DNA from: Hyphomonas johnsonii MHS-2
GTDB lineage: Bacteria; Pseudomonadota; Alphaproteobacteria; Caulobacterales; Hyphomonadaceae
DNA length: 64,000 nt
Assembly (NCBI RefSeq): GCF_000685275.1
Contig: NZ_ARYK01000010.1
Span: 39,490 to 103,489, forward strand
Direction: 5' to 3'
The translations under genes were made by a program, and so were the position numbers. Positions within the stretch are counted from its first letter, which is position 1. Every line of letters begins with the position of its first letter. This document shows positions 46,050 to 55,709 of the stretch, piece by piece. The notes below the pieces were generated by a model. The model was not told where the DNA came from and made no database searches. It worked only from the letters and a program-made list of their open reading frames with translations.

Positions 46050-47102
46050 TCAGACGACGCGTACGCCGGCCTTGGCGGATTCCATGCGGCCCACGACTGC
46101 GGCGTCGGTATGTCCATGACGCGCGAATGCGGCGAGCACGCGGTCAACAGCGTCTGGTGAACACGAGATCAGCAGCCCGCCGCTTGTCTGCGGATCACAC
46201 AGGATGTCGAGTTCGGAATCGGACAGTGTGCGCTCGAGCCTGACGGACTCCTTCACCGAATCCCAGTTGCGGCCGGAGGCGCCTGTCTTGACCCCCGCCT
46301 CGGCGAGGCGTCGCGCACCCGCGAATACCGGCACCCGGTCCGCTTCGATAACGCCGCCCAGGCCCGCCCCACGACACATCTCCGACAGGTGACCGAGCAG
46401 GCCAAATCCCGTCACGTCGGTCGCCGCGTGCACGCCGGCCATGCCGGCAAGATCACTGCCCGGCGTATTCAGGCGGGTGGTCGATGCGATCATCTCTGCA
46501 TAGTCCGCATCTTCGATGATCCCACGCTTCAGTGCCGCGCTGTAGATGCCGACTCCCAGGGGTTTGCCGAGCACCAGCACGTCCCCGGCCTTCGCACCGG
46601 AATTGAGCAGGAGCTTGTCAGGGTGGACCAGGCCCATCGCAACCAGGCCGTAAATCGGCTCGGCGGCATCGATGGAGTGCCCACCGGCAATCGGCGCACC
46701 TGCAGTTTCCGCCACGGACTGCCCGCCAGCGAGGATGGCCCGGATCGTGTCGTTCGAGATCTTGCCGATCGGCATGCCGACGATGGCCAGGCAGAAGATC
46801 GGCGTCGCACCCATGGCAAACACGTCCGACAGGGCATTGGTGGCCGCAATCCGCCCGAATGTGTGCGGGTCATCGACGATGGGCGTGAAGAAATCTGTCG
46901 TCGCGACCAGCGCCGTCGTATCATTCACGCGGTAGACCGCAGCGTCATCGCTGGTCGCTGCGTCGACGATCAGATTGGTGTTTCCAGCGACCAGCGGCAT
47001 CTCGCTCAAGATGTCGGCGAGCACGTTGGGCGCGATCTTGCAGCCACAGCCGCCGCCATGGGCGAGAGAGGTCAGCAATGGTTCTGTCTGGGTATCGGGC
47101 AT
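46050..47102 (-). CDS. selD: Selenide, water dikinase (selenophosphate synthase)
   Basis: The 350-residue protein has the catalytic loop SLAHGGGCGCKI, with Cys (not selenocysteine) at position 19, the family's nucleophile, and Lys at 22. The AIRS-like ATP-binding sequences follow (TTDFFTPIVDDPHTFGRIAATNALSDVFAMGA, GVGIYSAALKRG). It makes selenophosphate from selenide and ATP. The divergent neighbour mnmH uses it to turn 2-thiouridine into 2-selenouridine in tRNA, so selenium is used here at least for tRNA. No selA or selB is in the window. Confidence 0.96.
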   Translation of the reverse strand: MPDTQTEPLLTSLAHGGGCGCKIAPNVLADILSEMPLVAGNTNLIVDAATSDDAAVYRVNDTTALVATTDFFTPIVDDPHTFGRIAATNALSDVFAMGATPIFCLAIVGMPIGKISNDTIRAILAGGQSVAETAGAPIAGGHSIDAAEPIYGLVAMGLVHPDKLLLNSGAKAGDVLVLGKPLGVGIYSAALKRGIIEDADYAEMIASTTRLNTPGSDLAGMAGVHAATDVTGFGLLGHLSEMCRGAGLGGVIEADRVPVFAGARRLAEAGVKTGASGRNWDSVKESVRLERTLSDSELDILCDPQTSGGLLISCSPDAVDRVLAAFARHGHTDAAVVGRMESAKAGVRVV

Positions 47103-47180
47103 GGTGTATCCTTGTCTGCCTGATGGGCTTAGCGCGCCCCCCTCTGGCGAGGCAATGAAAACCTGCTAAGCGTGACCGCC

Positions 47181-48233
47181 ATGCCTTTTCTCGAAACCGT
47201 CACCGATCTTGGCGCCGACAGCCTTGCCCGCTTCGATACCATCATCGATGTGCGCTCGCCGGCCGAATTCGCCGATGATCACGTGCCGGGTGCCATCAAC
47301 CTGCCGGTCCTCAGCAATGCCGAGCGCGCGGAGGTCGGCACCATCTACAAGCAGGAGAGCCCGTTTCGTGCGAACCGCATCGGCGGCGCAATCGTGGCGC
47401 GCAACATTGCCGGACACCTCGAAACCGCGTTGCGCGACAAGCCGCGAGGCTGGCGGCCACTGGTGTATTGCTGGCGCGGCGGCATGCGCTCGAACGCGAT
47501 GGCGACGATCCTGTCTTCGGTCGGCTGGCCGGTCGGGCTGGTCAAGGGAGGATACAAGACCTGGCGGCGGGAAGTCGTTCAGGGGGTGGACGTCGACACG
47601 GCCCCCCTGCCAATCACCTTGATCGACGGCCCGACGGGCAGCGCCAAGACGGCCATCCTGCAGGCCATCGCGGCGCAGGGCGGCCAGGTGATCGACCTTG
47701 AAGGCCTTGCCAACCATCGGGGGTCGGCCTTCGGCGCCTTCGAGGATGCTCCCCAGCCGGCCCAGCGCCTGTTCGAAACGGAAATATGGGACCGGTTGCG
47801 CCGCTTTGACCTGACGCGTCCCATCTATGTCGAGGCCGAGTCCGCACGCGTGGGTGTCCGCCGTGTGCCGCGCCGGTTGTGGCACGAGATGCTGGCAGCG
47901 CCGCGCATCGAAATTCACGTGCCGGCCTCTGTTCGCAGCGCATTCCTCGTCTCGGCCTATGGCGATGCGGTGAGCGACCGTGACAGCGTTGCCCGGTCGC
48001 TGGACCTGCTAAAGCCGTTCCATTCGAAAGAGACGCTGGCTGAATGGCAGGCGCTGGCAGATGCAGGCGCCCACCGCCAGCTTGCCGAGGCCCTGATGCT
48101 GGAACATTACGATCCGCTCTACGCCCGCAGCCGCAAACGGCGTCGGGACCAGCCGGTTCTTGTGGTGCCGCTGGCAGCCTTGTCGCCGGACGACATTGCC
48201 GGGGCGGCGAAAACCATTCTCGAAACGGCCTAG
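47181..48233 (+). CDS. mnmH: tRNA 2-selenouridine synthase MnmH
   Basis: The 350-residue protein has a rhodanese domain with the active-site Cys97 in [10 protein letters not shown], and a P-loop domain starting at [16 protein letters not shown]. MnmH (SelU) replaces the sulfur of 2-thiouridine at tRNA position 34 by selenium, using selenophosphate from the divergent selD gene. ATG 47181 is used; a GTG at 47172 is possible. The stop overlaps the convergent rnhA end by four bases. Confidence 0.95.
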   Translation: MPFLETVTDLGADSLARFDTIIDVRSPAEFADDHVPGAINLPVLSNAERAEVGTIYKQESPFRANRIGGAIVARNIAGHLETALRDKPRGWRPLVYCWRGGMRSNAMATILSSVGWPVGLVKGGYKTWRREVVQGVDVDTAPLPITLIDGPTGSAKTAILQAIAAQGGQVIDLEGLANHRGSAFGAFEDAPQPAQRLFETEIWDRLRRFDLTRPIYVEAESARVGVRRVPRRLWHEMLAAPRIEIHVPASVRSAFLVSAYGDAVSDRDSVARSLDLLKPFHSKETLAEWQALADAGAHRQLAEALMLEHYDPLYARSRKRRRDQPVLVVPLAALSPDDIAGAAKTILETA

Positions 48234-48673
48234 CGTCCGCGCGCCTGTTCCGTCCCCATTCGCGCAAGTTCGTCGGCGCGTTCGTTGCCGGGATCGCCGT
48301 CGTGGCCCTTGACCCATTTCCAGGTGATGTCGTGGCGCTGGCAGGCCTCGTCGAGCGACTGCCACAGGTCCTGGTTCTTGACCGGCTTCTTCGCAGCAGT
48401 CTTCCAGCCGTTGCGCTTCCAGCCCTTGATCCATTTTGTCAGGCCGTCCTTCACATAGGTGGAGTCGACGTGGAGCGTGATCTTCGATGGCTGCTTGATG
48501 GCGTTGAGTGCCTCGATGGCGGCCATCATTTCCATGCGGTTGTTGGTCGTCTGCTTCTCTCCGCCGTAGATTTCCTTGCGCTTGTCGCCCGCGATGAGCA
48601 GGGCGCCCCACCCGCCAGGGCCGGGGTTTCCGCTGCAGGCACCATCGGTCCAGATTTCGATTATATCGGTCAT
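48230..48673 (-). CDS. rnhA: Ribonuclease HI
   Basis: The 147-residue protein shows the RNase HI catalytic residues in sequence: D in [18 protein letters not shown] in [14 protein letters not shown] in [15 protein letters not shown], and the H/D region [18 protein letters not shown]. It degrades RNA in RNA-DNA hybrids. MTDIIEIW at 48673 is the family-typical start; the frame is open further upstream, but that part does not look like protein. It is followed on the same strand by no gene; mnmH converges on it. Confidence 0.97.
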   Translation of the reverse strand: MTDIIEIWTDGACSGNPGPGGWGALLIAGDKRKEIYGGEKQTTNNRMEMMAAIEALNAIKQPSKITLHVDSTYVKDGLTKWIKGWKRNGWKTAAKKPVKNQDLWQSLDEACQRHDITWKWVKGHDGDPGNERADELARMGTEQARGR

Positions 48674-48714
48674 CGGTTTCAGGTGCGGGGCTTCGGCGCG
48701 GGCGTCAAGTCGTG

Positions 48715-49317
48715 TCAGAACATGCTGACATCGACATCCCGCAATTGCGCTTCCGGCCGCACAATGGCGAGAAACAGCAGGCCGCAACCGGCGCCGGCAA
48801 GCGCCCCGACAGCGGCACCGGAAACGAGGGCACCGGCTGCCATCATCGGTCCGCCGAACAGGCCGAAGCCGAATGTGGTGCCGCCGACAAGGACGGCGCC
48901 CCAGATGGCCCCCCAGCGGATATAGGCGCGGCGCGCGCTGATGCCCCGATGGGGCAGCCGCCCGATCGACAGGCCGAGTGCGATCCAGGCCGCAGGCACG
49001 GTGAAGAAGAACACGATGAAGTTGAACGCAGCCATCTGGAACCCGGCAGAGACCCCGCCCATCAGGCTGGCCCGGGATGGGTCGAACATGCCAAATCCCG
49101 TGGCGTTGCCGAAAAGGTTCAAGATGGCGTAGGCGATGCCACCGATGAGCGAGACAGAGAGACAGGCCGCCATCGCGCTGAGAAAAAGGGCGAGCTTGAT
49201 GCGCTTGATCCGGCGATGCGCCACCGGGCCGGCATAGGCGCGGACTGGATCAGCGTCGGCTGCGGTTTCGCCTTTTCCGTCCATGCTCATCGGGCGCGCG
49301 TCCTGTCTATCCGCCAT
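48715..49317 (-). CDS. Membrane protein of unknown function, downstream of thrB
   Basis: The 200-residue product has a hydrophilic N-terminus and four to five hydrophobic segments ([98 protein letters not shown]). I do not recognise the family. ATG 49317 overlaps the thrB stop by 11 bases, typical of co-translation. ATGs at 49290 and 49284 are alternatives. Confidence 0.7.
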   Translation of the reverse strand: MADRQDARPMSMDGKGETAADADPVRAYAGPVAHRRIKRIKLALFLSAMAACLSVSLIGGIAYAILNLFGNATGFGMFDPSRASLMGGVSAGFQMAAFNFIVFFFTVPAAWIALGLSIGRLPHRGISARRAYIRWGAIWGAVLVGGTTFGFGLFGGPMMAAGALVSGAAVGALAGAGCGLLFLAIVRPEAQLRDVDVSMF

Positions 49318-50293
49318 ACCCGGCGATGCTGGTGACCTTGCGATGAAACGCCAGGCGCCCGGCATATTCGAGGGGATTCTTGGGCTTTACGAGGGCACCT
49401 GCCGGCGTGTCGGTCCAGTCGACCAGCCGCGTCAGGAAAAACCGGAGGGCCGCACCGCGTGCAAGGACCGGCAGGGCGTCGCGTTCGGCAGCTTCCAGCG
49501 GGCGCACGCTTTCATAGCCAGCGATCAGGTTGGCGCCCTTGGAGAAATTGTATTGCAGCACGTCACTGTTGCCTGACGGGCTGTCTTCGAAGGCCCATGC
49601 ATTGAGGCAGACGGCAAGGTCATAGGCCAGGGCATCGGTGCAGGCGAAATAGAAATCGATCACGCCGGAGAAGGCGTCGCCCAGGAAGAAGGCATTATCC
49701 GGGAAGAGGTCGGCGTGGATGGTTGCGCGCGGCAGGGCAAGCGACGGGATGCCAGCGGCGGCAATGTCGTCGAGGTCTGACGCGATCTCGCCAGCGAGGC
49801 CGGTCTGCAGGGCGTCGGCGCTCGCTGCACGCCCGTCCCAGAGGCGCGGCCAGGAATCCGGCCCAAGCGAGTTTTCGCGGCGCAGGGGGAAATCGGTGAG
49901 TGCAACATGCATGCGGGCCAGGCCCTCGCCGAGCGCACGGCATTGCGCGGTCGTGGGCCGGCGGGGCGAGAGACCGTCCAGGAAGGTGATGATGACAGCT
50001 GGCCGGCCCTCGAGATGGCGCAGCGCCTGACCGTCCTTGCCCGGAACAGGCCGCGGGCAGGGAAACCCCTTCGCCGCAAGATGGTCTTTCAGGCCGATGA
50101 AATACGGCAGGTCCTCTGCTTTCACCCGCTTCTCGAACAGCGTGAGGATGAAGCGGCCGGTGCTTGTTTCCAGGTAGTAATTCGAATTCTCGACGCCTTC
50201 GGCAATGCCCTTGAAAGCCAGGGGCCTGCCGAGAGCATACTGATCGAGAAACGCTGCGAGCGCCTCGTCGGAAACCTGCGTGTAAACAGCCAT
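49307..50293 (-). CDS. thrB: Homoserine kinase, APH-fold ThrB type
   Basis: The 328-residue protein has a kinase of the aminoglycoside phosphotransferase fold: MAVYTQVSDEALAAFLDQYALGRPLAFKGIAEGVENSNYYLETSTGRFILTLFEKR. The catalytic loop is TIHADLFPDNAFF and the metal-binding strand SGVIDFYFACTDALAYDLAVCLNAW. It phosphorylates homoserine in threonine synthesis, and is unrelated in sequence to the GHMP-type ThrB of E. coli. Its downstream partner in the operon is a small membrane protein gene. Confidence 0.95.
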   Translation of the reverse strand: MAVYTQVSDEALAAFLDQYALGRPLAFKGIAEGVENSNYYLETSTGRFILTLFEKRVKAEDLPYFIGLKDHLAAKGFPCPRPVPGKDGQALRHLEGRPAVIITFLDGLSPRRPTTAQCRALGEGLARMHVALTDFPLRRENSLGPDSWPRLWDGRAASADALQTGLAGEIASDLDDIAAAGIPSLALPRATIHADLFPDNAFFLGDAFSGVIDFYFACTDALAYDLAVCLNAWAFEDSPSGNSDVLQYNFSKGANLIAGYESVRPLEAAERDALPVLARGAALRFFLTRLVDWTDTPAGALVKPKNPLEYAGRLAFHRKVTSIAGYGG

Positions 50294-50302
50294 GGCGCCC
50301 GA

Positions 50303-51793
50303 TTAGCTGCCCTTGGCGAGCATGTCACGCAGCATCGTCTTGCCTGCCAGCAGGTAATGCAGGGCTGCCCAGGCATAGCCGCAGCTGAAGATCAGGATCG
50401 ACCATTGCAGGCCCTTGGCGTTGGCGTTCGTGCAGGCGGCCAGTTCGTCAGCGCCCAGGTCCGCCACGGCCTTGCACGCGTCAAGGGTCAGGCCGAGATC
50501 AGCGCCGGACAATATCAGCGTCTTCAGGACAGACGACAGGATGCCGATCACCGGAGGCCCAAGGCCATATCCGAGCAGGTTGACCACGAACAGCGTGATG
50601 GCCACGGCGGTTGCCCGCATCCGGCTGTCCACAACGCCGCCTGCCACCGCATACATCGGGCCAAGGTAGTAGTAGTGGATCATCGCCGCGACCATCAGCG
50701 CCGGCATCGCCAGCCACAGGCTGTCGACCGAGTACCCGAACAGGTAGAACGGGACTGACACTACCATGCCGAGCGCGGGGATCCACGAAAGGGCCGTCGG
50801 GTGGCGTTTGGCAACCTTGTCGGCAAGGAACCCGGACGTGAACACGCCGATGGCGGCCATCAGCCCGAGAATGATGCCGAACAGGAGGGCCGCCTGCTGG
50901 ATGGTGAGGCCGTGTGTCCGGATCAGGAAGGACGTGGTGAACTGGCCAACGCCATACCCGACAAACGACGCGATCGTCGCGCCGATCGTGATGTGCCAAT
51001 AGGTCGGCTTGCTGAGCAGCACCTTGAACGCGTCGACGAACCCTGTTGTCGCCATGCCTTGCAGGGCCACGGGGTCTGAATGCCCGCGTGGCGGCTCCTT
51101 GACCGCCAGCTTGACGACCAGGGAAACCAGCAGGCCGGGCAGGCCCACCATGACAAAGGCGATCCGCCACCCTTCGATCTCGCTCCAGTCAACGGCATTG
51201 ACGGCGAAGGTCCAGCCCCAGGCCCGGAACAGGGCCTCGGCATTGTCCCCTGTGATATTGCCGGCAATGAAGCCGCCAAAGATTGCTGCGAACATGCCGC
51301 CGAGCGGGACGCCCAGCGCGTAGATCGACACTGCGGTCGATCGGCTGCGCGGGTCGTAATAGTCGGCAATCAGGGAATTGGCCGGCGGCGTGCAGCCGGC
51401 TTCGCCGATGCTGACACCGACCCGGAACAGGAACAGGACGAGGAACGACGTCGCAAATCCGCACAGGGCCGTCATCAGGCTCCACAGGAAGACGGCACCG
51501 GCAATGATCCAGACCCGGTTGTGGCGTTCGGAAAACCGCGCGATCGGGATGCCGAGGAATGTGTACAGCACGGCGAAGGCCGGGCCGCCGAGCAGGCCCA
51601 TTTGCCAGTCTTCAAGCGCGAAGGATGCCTTGATCGGCTCGGTCAGGATATTGATGATCGTCCGGTCGATGAAATTGAAGATGTAGACGATCAGCAGCGC
51701 GCCCAGCACGAAAGAGCGATAGCCCTTTGTGCCGAATCCGGAATTGGGCGCAACCGCGATGGGCGTTGAAGTGGCGGCATTTGACGTCGTCAT
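50303..51793 (-). CDS. MFS transporter, spinster-like (first of a tandem pair)
   Basis: The 496-residue protein has twelve predicted membrane helices and MFS motifs (LGIPIARFSERHNRVWII, RVGVSIGEAGCTPPANSLIADYYDPRSRSTAVSIYALGVPLGGMF). It is paralogous to the next gene, sharing the same landmark phrases and length, and resembles the spinster-type MFS families common in Hyphomonadaceae. The substrate is unknown. An extra loop of ~40 residues carries two cysteines (DACKAVADLGADELAACTNANAK) between the last helices, also seen in the paralogue. Confidence 0.87.
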   Translation of the reverse strand: MTTSNAATSTPIAVAPNSGFGTKGYRSFVLGALLIVYIFNFIDRTIINILTEPIKASFALEDWQMGLLGGPAFAVLYTFLGIPIARFSERHNRVWIIAGAVFLWSLMTALCGFATSFLVLFLFRVGVSIGEAGCTPPANSLIADYYDPRSRSTAVSIYALGVPLGGMFAAIFGGFIAGNITGDNAEALFRAWGWTFAVNAVDWSEIEGWRIAFVMVGLPGLLVSLVVKLAVKEPPRGHSDPVALQGMATTGFVDAFKVLLSKPTYWHITIGATIASFVGYGVGQFTTSFLIRTHGLTIQQAALLFGIILGLMAAIGVFTSGFLADKVAKRHPTALSWIPALGMVVSVPFYLFGYSVDSLWLAMPALMVAAMIHYYYLGPMYAVAGGVVDSRMRATAVAITLFVVNLLGYGLGPPVIGILSSVLKTLILSGADLGLTLDACKAVADLGADELAACTNANAKGLQWSILIFSCGYAWAALHYLLAGKTMLRDMLAKGS

Positions 51794-51864
51794 TTCAGGT
51801 CTCCGGTATCGGTCAATGTAATTCGGTCAGATCAGATCTATCCGGTGTGTGCCAGGACTTCGCG

Positions 51865-53352
51865 TTATCCGAGGTCGGCGACAAAATCTTCCTTCAGCGT
51901 CCGCGCCGACATCAGGAAACACCCAGCCGCAACAATGAACCAGCAGACCGTGATCGCCACGGACTGCTTGAGCCCTTCAGATGTGGCTTTGGCACAAACG
52001 CCCAGTTGTTCGACTGACTTTTCGAGTTCCCTGTCGAGGCACATTGCCTGCGTCAGGTCAGGCATGCTCGAGCCTGCCAATTGCTTGGTCATCAGGAAGT
52101 CGCTCACCATTCCGACGAATTGCGGACCGATGCCGTTGCCGATGATGGAAACGATGATCAGCAGGATCGCGATGGCAGTCGCCCGGGACCGGCTCGAGAC
52201 AACGCCTTGCCCGATATTGTATTGGGCGCCGAGATACGCGTAGTGCGTGATTGCCGCGATTGACCAGAAGATGAAGACCATTTTCAGGTCCGACGAATAG
52301 AACGCCGCGATATAGGCCGGGACGGCAATCAGAAGGCCGATCGCCGGAACCCAGGCAACGGCCGTCTTGGACCACGCGGTGAGTTTTTCGGTGATGAATC
52401 CGCCGAGGAATGTCCCGACCGCGGCGAGCGCCGCAAGCGGTGCACCGTAACTTACGGCGGCCTGGCCGTTCGTCAGCCCGTGCTCGCGGACGAGGAACGG
52501 AATCTGGAAGGTGAACAGGCCGTAGCCGACAAAAGCGACAAGGGCGGCGCCGATGGTCATCCACCAGAAACTGGGCTTGCTGTAGAGTTCGCGAAACGTG
52601 TCGCGCAGGTTTGCTTTCTCCAGCGCCGTCGCTTGTGGCGGATCGGAATAGCCGCGCGGGGGTTCCTTGACGGTGAACAATACCAGCGCGGCAATCAGCA
52701 CGCCTGGAATGCCGATGACGGCAAACGCGATCCGCCAGCCTTCAATACTCGCCCAATCGACCCCCCGGAACAGGCCGCCCAGGCCGATGGACCCGAGCCA
52801 GTTACCGAACGTCGAACCGTGCATGTCGGAGATCGGGCCGGCAAACAGGTTCGCCAGGACGCCACCAATCGTGACACCCATCGAGTAGATGCCCAGCGCC
52901 GTTGCACGGCTGCGCGCGGCAAAATAGTCACCGATGATCGAATTGGCCGGCGGCGTGCACCCTGCCTCGCCAACCGCGACACCGACGCGAAATATCAGGA
53001 GCGTCCAGAAGCCGATAGCGAACCCGCAAAGCGCGGTCATGATCGACCAGAGAATGATGCATGCTGCGATGATCCTGACCCGGTTTGAACGGTCGGCCAT
53101 CATCGCGATCGGCAATCCCATCACGGCGTAGAAAAGGGCAAACGGCCACCCTGCGAGGATCCCGAACTGGCCATCGCTCAACTCGAACGATTCCTTGATC
53201 GGCTGGGCCAGGACGCCCATCAGGTTGCGGTCGATGAAATTGAGCGTGTAGACGGTCATCAGCACGAGCAGCACGTACGTGCGGTAACTCTTGGTCCCAA
53301 AACCGGTAATATGCCCGTTCGAGCCAGTGTTCTCCGCCGTCGTGTCGGTCAT
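51865..53352 (-). CDS. MFS transporter, spinster-like (second of a tandem pair)
   Basis: The 495-residue protein parallels the previous one: it opens YRTYVLLVLMTVYTLNFIDRNLMGVLAQPIKESFELSDGQFGILAGWPFALFYAVMGLPIAMMADRSNRVRII and shares GEAGCTPPANSIIGDYFAARSRATALGIYSMGVTIGG. The pair probably arose by tandem duplication. The substrate is unknown. The C-terminal Cys-containing loop is retained (MCLDRELEKSVEQLGVCAKATSEGLKQ). It is 71 bases from its neighbour and probably on one transcript. Confidence 0.87.
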   Translation of the reverse strand: MTDTTAENTGSNGHITGFGTKSYRTYVLLVLMTVYTLNFIDRNLMGVLAQPIKESFELSDGQFGILAGWPFALFYAVMGLPIAMMADRSNRVRIIAACIILWSIMTALCGFAIGFWTLLIFRVGVAVGEAGCTPPANSIIGDYFAARSRATALGIYSMGVTIGGVLANLFAGPISDMHGSTFGNWLGSIGLGGLFRGVDWASIEGWRIAFAVIGIPGVLIAALVLFTVKEPPRGYSDPPQATALEKANLRDTFRELYSKPSFWWMTIGAALVAFVGYGLFTFQIPFLVREHGLTNGQAAVSYGAPLAALAAVGTFLGGFITEKLTAWSKTAVAWVPAIGLLIAVPAYIAAFYSSDLKMVFIFWSIAAITHYAYLGAQYNIGQGVVSSRSRATAIAILLIIVSIIGNGIGPQFVGMVSDFLMTKQLAGSSMPDLTQAMCLDRELEKSVEQLGVCAKATSEGLKQSVAITVCWFIVAAGCFLMSARTLKEDFVADLG

Positions 53353-53460
53353 GCGGTGTCAGCCTCCCTGTATTGCTGATCGCGCATCTGACGGCGCGTT
53401 TAACTCCTGCGCACGGTAACCCCCCGTGGGTCATCTGCAAGCCTTATCGTGAGGGAAACG

Positions 53461-54162
53461 TCAGATCAGGCCAGCAGTCCGGAAGCTGGTTACGCCGCCC
53501 GTTCCGGCGATCAGGTGATCGTGCACCGTGATGTCGAACGGGTCCAGCACGTCGATGATCTCGCGGGTCATGTCGATATCGGCGCGGGACGGCGTCGTGT
53601 CGCCGGAGGGGTGATTGTGCACCAGGATCAGGCTGGAGGCCTGCAGTTCGAGGGCGCGCCGGGCGATTTCGCGGGGATAGACCGGGGCATGGTCGACCGT
53701 GCCGTGGCCCATCACCTCGTCAGCGATCAGCTGGTTCTTGCGGTCCAGGAAGAGGACGCGGAACTGTTCGCGGCCCTCATGCTGCAATTCGGTGCGAACA
53801 TAGGCGATCAGCGCCGACCATGAGGAAATCGCCGGACGTTTCCGGATTTCTTCGCGCGAGGCGCGTGATTGCAGGTCTGCCACCGCTTTCAGGTAGGCCG
53901 CAACGGTTTCGCCAATGCCGTCCACCTTGACCAGGTCGGCCGGCGGAGCGGCCAACATGCCCGACAGGCTGCCGAAACGGGCCATCAGGGCCTTGGCAAT
54001 GGGCTTGACGTCCCGGCGCGGGATGAAGGCCATCAGCATCACTTCGAGAAGTTCATAGTCTTCGAGCGCCCCGGCGCCGCGTGTCAGCAGCTTGCCGCGC
54101 AGGCGGTCGCGATGGCCCTGCCAGTGTGGTTCAACCTGGGGTTCGCGCGCGCCCCCCGACAT
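53461..54162 (-). CDS. radC: RadC/JAB-domain DNA repair-like protein
   Basis: The 233-residue protein has a helix-hairpin-helix region (GIGETVAAYLKAVADL) and a JAMM/MPN domain with the metal motif LILVHNHPSGDTTPSRADIDMTREI. RadC family members were linked to DNA repair, but that role is disputed, and the JAB fold suggests a metalloprotease or nuclease activity. It starts 3 bases after the map stop and is very likely co-transcribed with it. Confidence 0.92.
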   Translation of the reverse strand: MSGGAREPQVEPHWQGHRDRLRGKLLTRGAGALEDYELLEVMLMAFIPRRDVKPIAKALMARFGSLSGMLAAPPADLVKVDGIGETVAAYLKAVADLQSRASREEIRKRPAISSWSALIAYVRTELQHEGREQFRVLFLDRKNQLIADEVMGHGTVDHAPVYPREIARRALELQASSLILVHNHPSGDTTPSRADIDMTREIIDVLDPFDITVHDHLIAGTGGVTSFRTAGLI

Positions 54163-54165
54163 TGT

Positions 54166-54987
54166 CTACGGTTTGACCGTGTGAGGCGTATGCCAGCCTT
54201 TGGGCGACAGGGTGAAGATCTCAAAGCCGGTTTCCGTCACCCCGACAGAATGCTCGAACTGGGCCGACAACTGCCGGTCGCGGGTCACGGCGGTCCAGCC
54301 GTCGGGCAGGATGGCCGCATCCTTGCGACCGAGGTTCAGCATCGGTTCGACGGTGAAGAACATGCCGGGTTTCAATTCCGGGCCTGTACCGGTTTCGGCC
54401 GAGTGGACGACATTGGGTTCGTCATGGAACAGGCGCCCGAGGCCGTGGCCGCAAAAGTCCTCGACCACGGACATCCGGTTCATCCGGGCAATTTCCGAGA
54501 TGGCCCCGCCAATGTCACCGAAATGAGCGCCCGGTTTCACGGTGCTGATGCCGGCCATCATGGCTTCATAGGTGACATCCATCAGGCGTTCCGCCTTGCG
54601 CTTCACGTCGCCGACGCCGAACATCCGCGAATGGTCGCCATGCCAGCCGTCGACGATGACCGTCACGTCGATATTGGCGATGTCACCTTCCTTCAGGGGC
54701 TTGGGCCCCGGAATACCGTGGCAGATGACATGGTTCACCGAGATGCACGAAGCGTGGCGAAAACCGCGATAACCGATGGTTGCCGACTGCGCGCCATGGT
54801 CGAACACGAAATCACGGATGAGGTCGTCGAGGTGTTGCGTGGTGACGCCGGGTTTGACTTCCGGCACCAGCATGTCGAGGCATTCGGCGACCAGCCGCCC
54901 CGCCCGACGCATACCGGCAAACCCCTCCGCATCATGGATGCGGATTTCGCCGGTTCGCATGGGCAGCAGGAGAGAAGTGTCGGTCAT
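54166..54987 (-). CDS. map: Type I methionine aminopeptidase
   Basis: The 273-residue protein has the metal-site motifs: NHVICHGIPG, IANIDVTVIVDGWHGDHSRMFGVG (two Asp ligands), FCGHGLGRLFHDEPNV (His), FTVEPML (Glu) and FEHSVGVTETG (Glu). It removes the N-terminal Met of new proteins. MTDTSLLL at 54987 fits the family length. An N-terminal SH3-binding extension is absent, as in ordinary MAP1a enzymes. Confidence 0.96.
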   Translation of the reverse strand: MTDTSLLLPMRTGEIRIHDAEGFAGMRRAGRLVAECLDMLVPEVKPGVTTQHLDDLIRDFVFDHGAQSATIGYRGFRHASCISVNHVICHGIPGPKPLKEGDIANIDVTVIVDGWHGDHSRMFGVGDVKRKAERLMDVTYEAMMAGISTVKPGAHFGDIGGAISEIARMNRMSVVEDFCGHGLGRLFHDEPNVVHSAETGTGPELKPGMFFTVEPMLNLGRKDAAILPDGWTAVTRDRQLSAQFEHSVGVTETGFEIFTLSPKGWHTPHTVKP

Positions 54988-55062
54988 TGGTCTGGCTTTC
55001 AGGTGTCTGGCCCGCAATGTGGCAGTGATTGGGGGAAAATTCTACCCCGGCGCCTGTGATAA

Positions 55063-55503
55063 TCAGGCGTCCAGGCTGGCCGTCAGTGTCAATTCGATGG
55101 CGCCCAGGGCGACGGAAACCGGGCAGGATTCCTTGGCCTTCCGTGCGGTGGCGAGAAAGTCGGCCTCGCTGGCGCCCGGCACCTTGCCAACCAGGGTCAG
55201 GGCGCTCTGCGTGATCTGGAACCCGCCGCCGTCCTTGGGTTCCACGGTTACGACCGCCTTGGCCTCCAGGCGCGCCGCGGGTGTGCCGGCCTCGGCCAGC
55301 ATGTGCGACAGCTGCATGGCAAAGCAGCCGGCATGGGCTGCGGCGAGCAATTCCTCGGGATTGGTGCCGGACTTGCCGCTTTCATCCTGGAAGCGCGTCT
55401 TGAACGAATAGGGCTGGGACGACAGCGCGCCACTCTGGGTCGTGATGTCGCCGGTGCCATCGGTGAGCGCGCCGCTCCAGACGGCCGTAGCTTGACGTTT
55501 CAT
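55063..55503 (-). CDS. OsmC-family peroxiredoxin-like protein
   Basis: The 146-residue protein shows the OsmC/Ohr layout, with the resolving cysteines in NPEELLAAAHAGCFAMQLSHML and KAKESCPVSVALGAIELTLTASLDA. It detoxifies organic hydroperoxides, reduced probably by lipoylated proteins, or is an osmotically induced relative (OsmC). GAGGAG lies at a good distance before the ATG. It is divergent from the serine hydrolase gene. Confidence 0.93.
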   Translation of the reverse strand: MKRQATAVWSGALTDGTGDITTQSGALSSQPYSFKTRFQDESGKSGTNPEELLAAAHAGCFAMQLSHMLAEAGTPAARLEAKAVVTVEPKDGGGFQITQSALTLVGKVPGASEADFLATARKAKESCPVSVALGAIELTLTASLDA

Positions 55504-55709
55504 GGGGAACTCCTCGGGCTGGGGTGGGAAGGGGTTCCAGAGATATGGGTGGCCGGCTGCATGGTTCCAGCAGGGGAAAACGTCGCAAGCCGGCGATTTT
55601 TCGATGGCGGCCGCGACCCGACGTTATCACGTAGATGGGCCCGGTTCTTGTTGCTTTGGACGCGCGGCCCGGTATCTTGGGGCAAGGTCAATCGGGGAAC
55701 AGATGCTTC

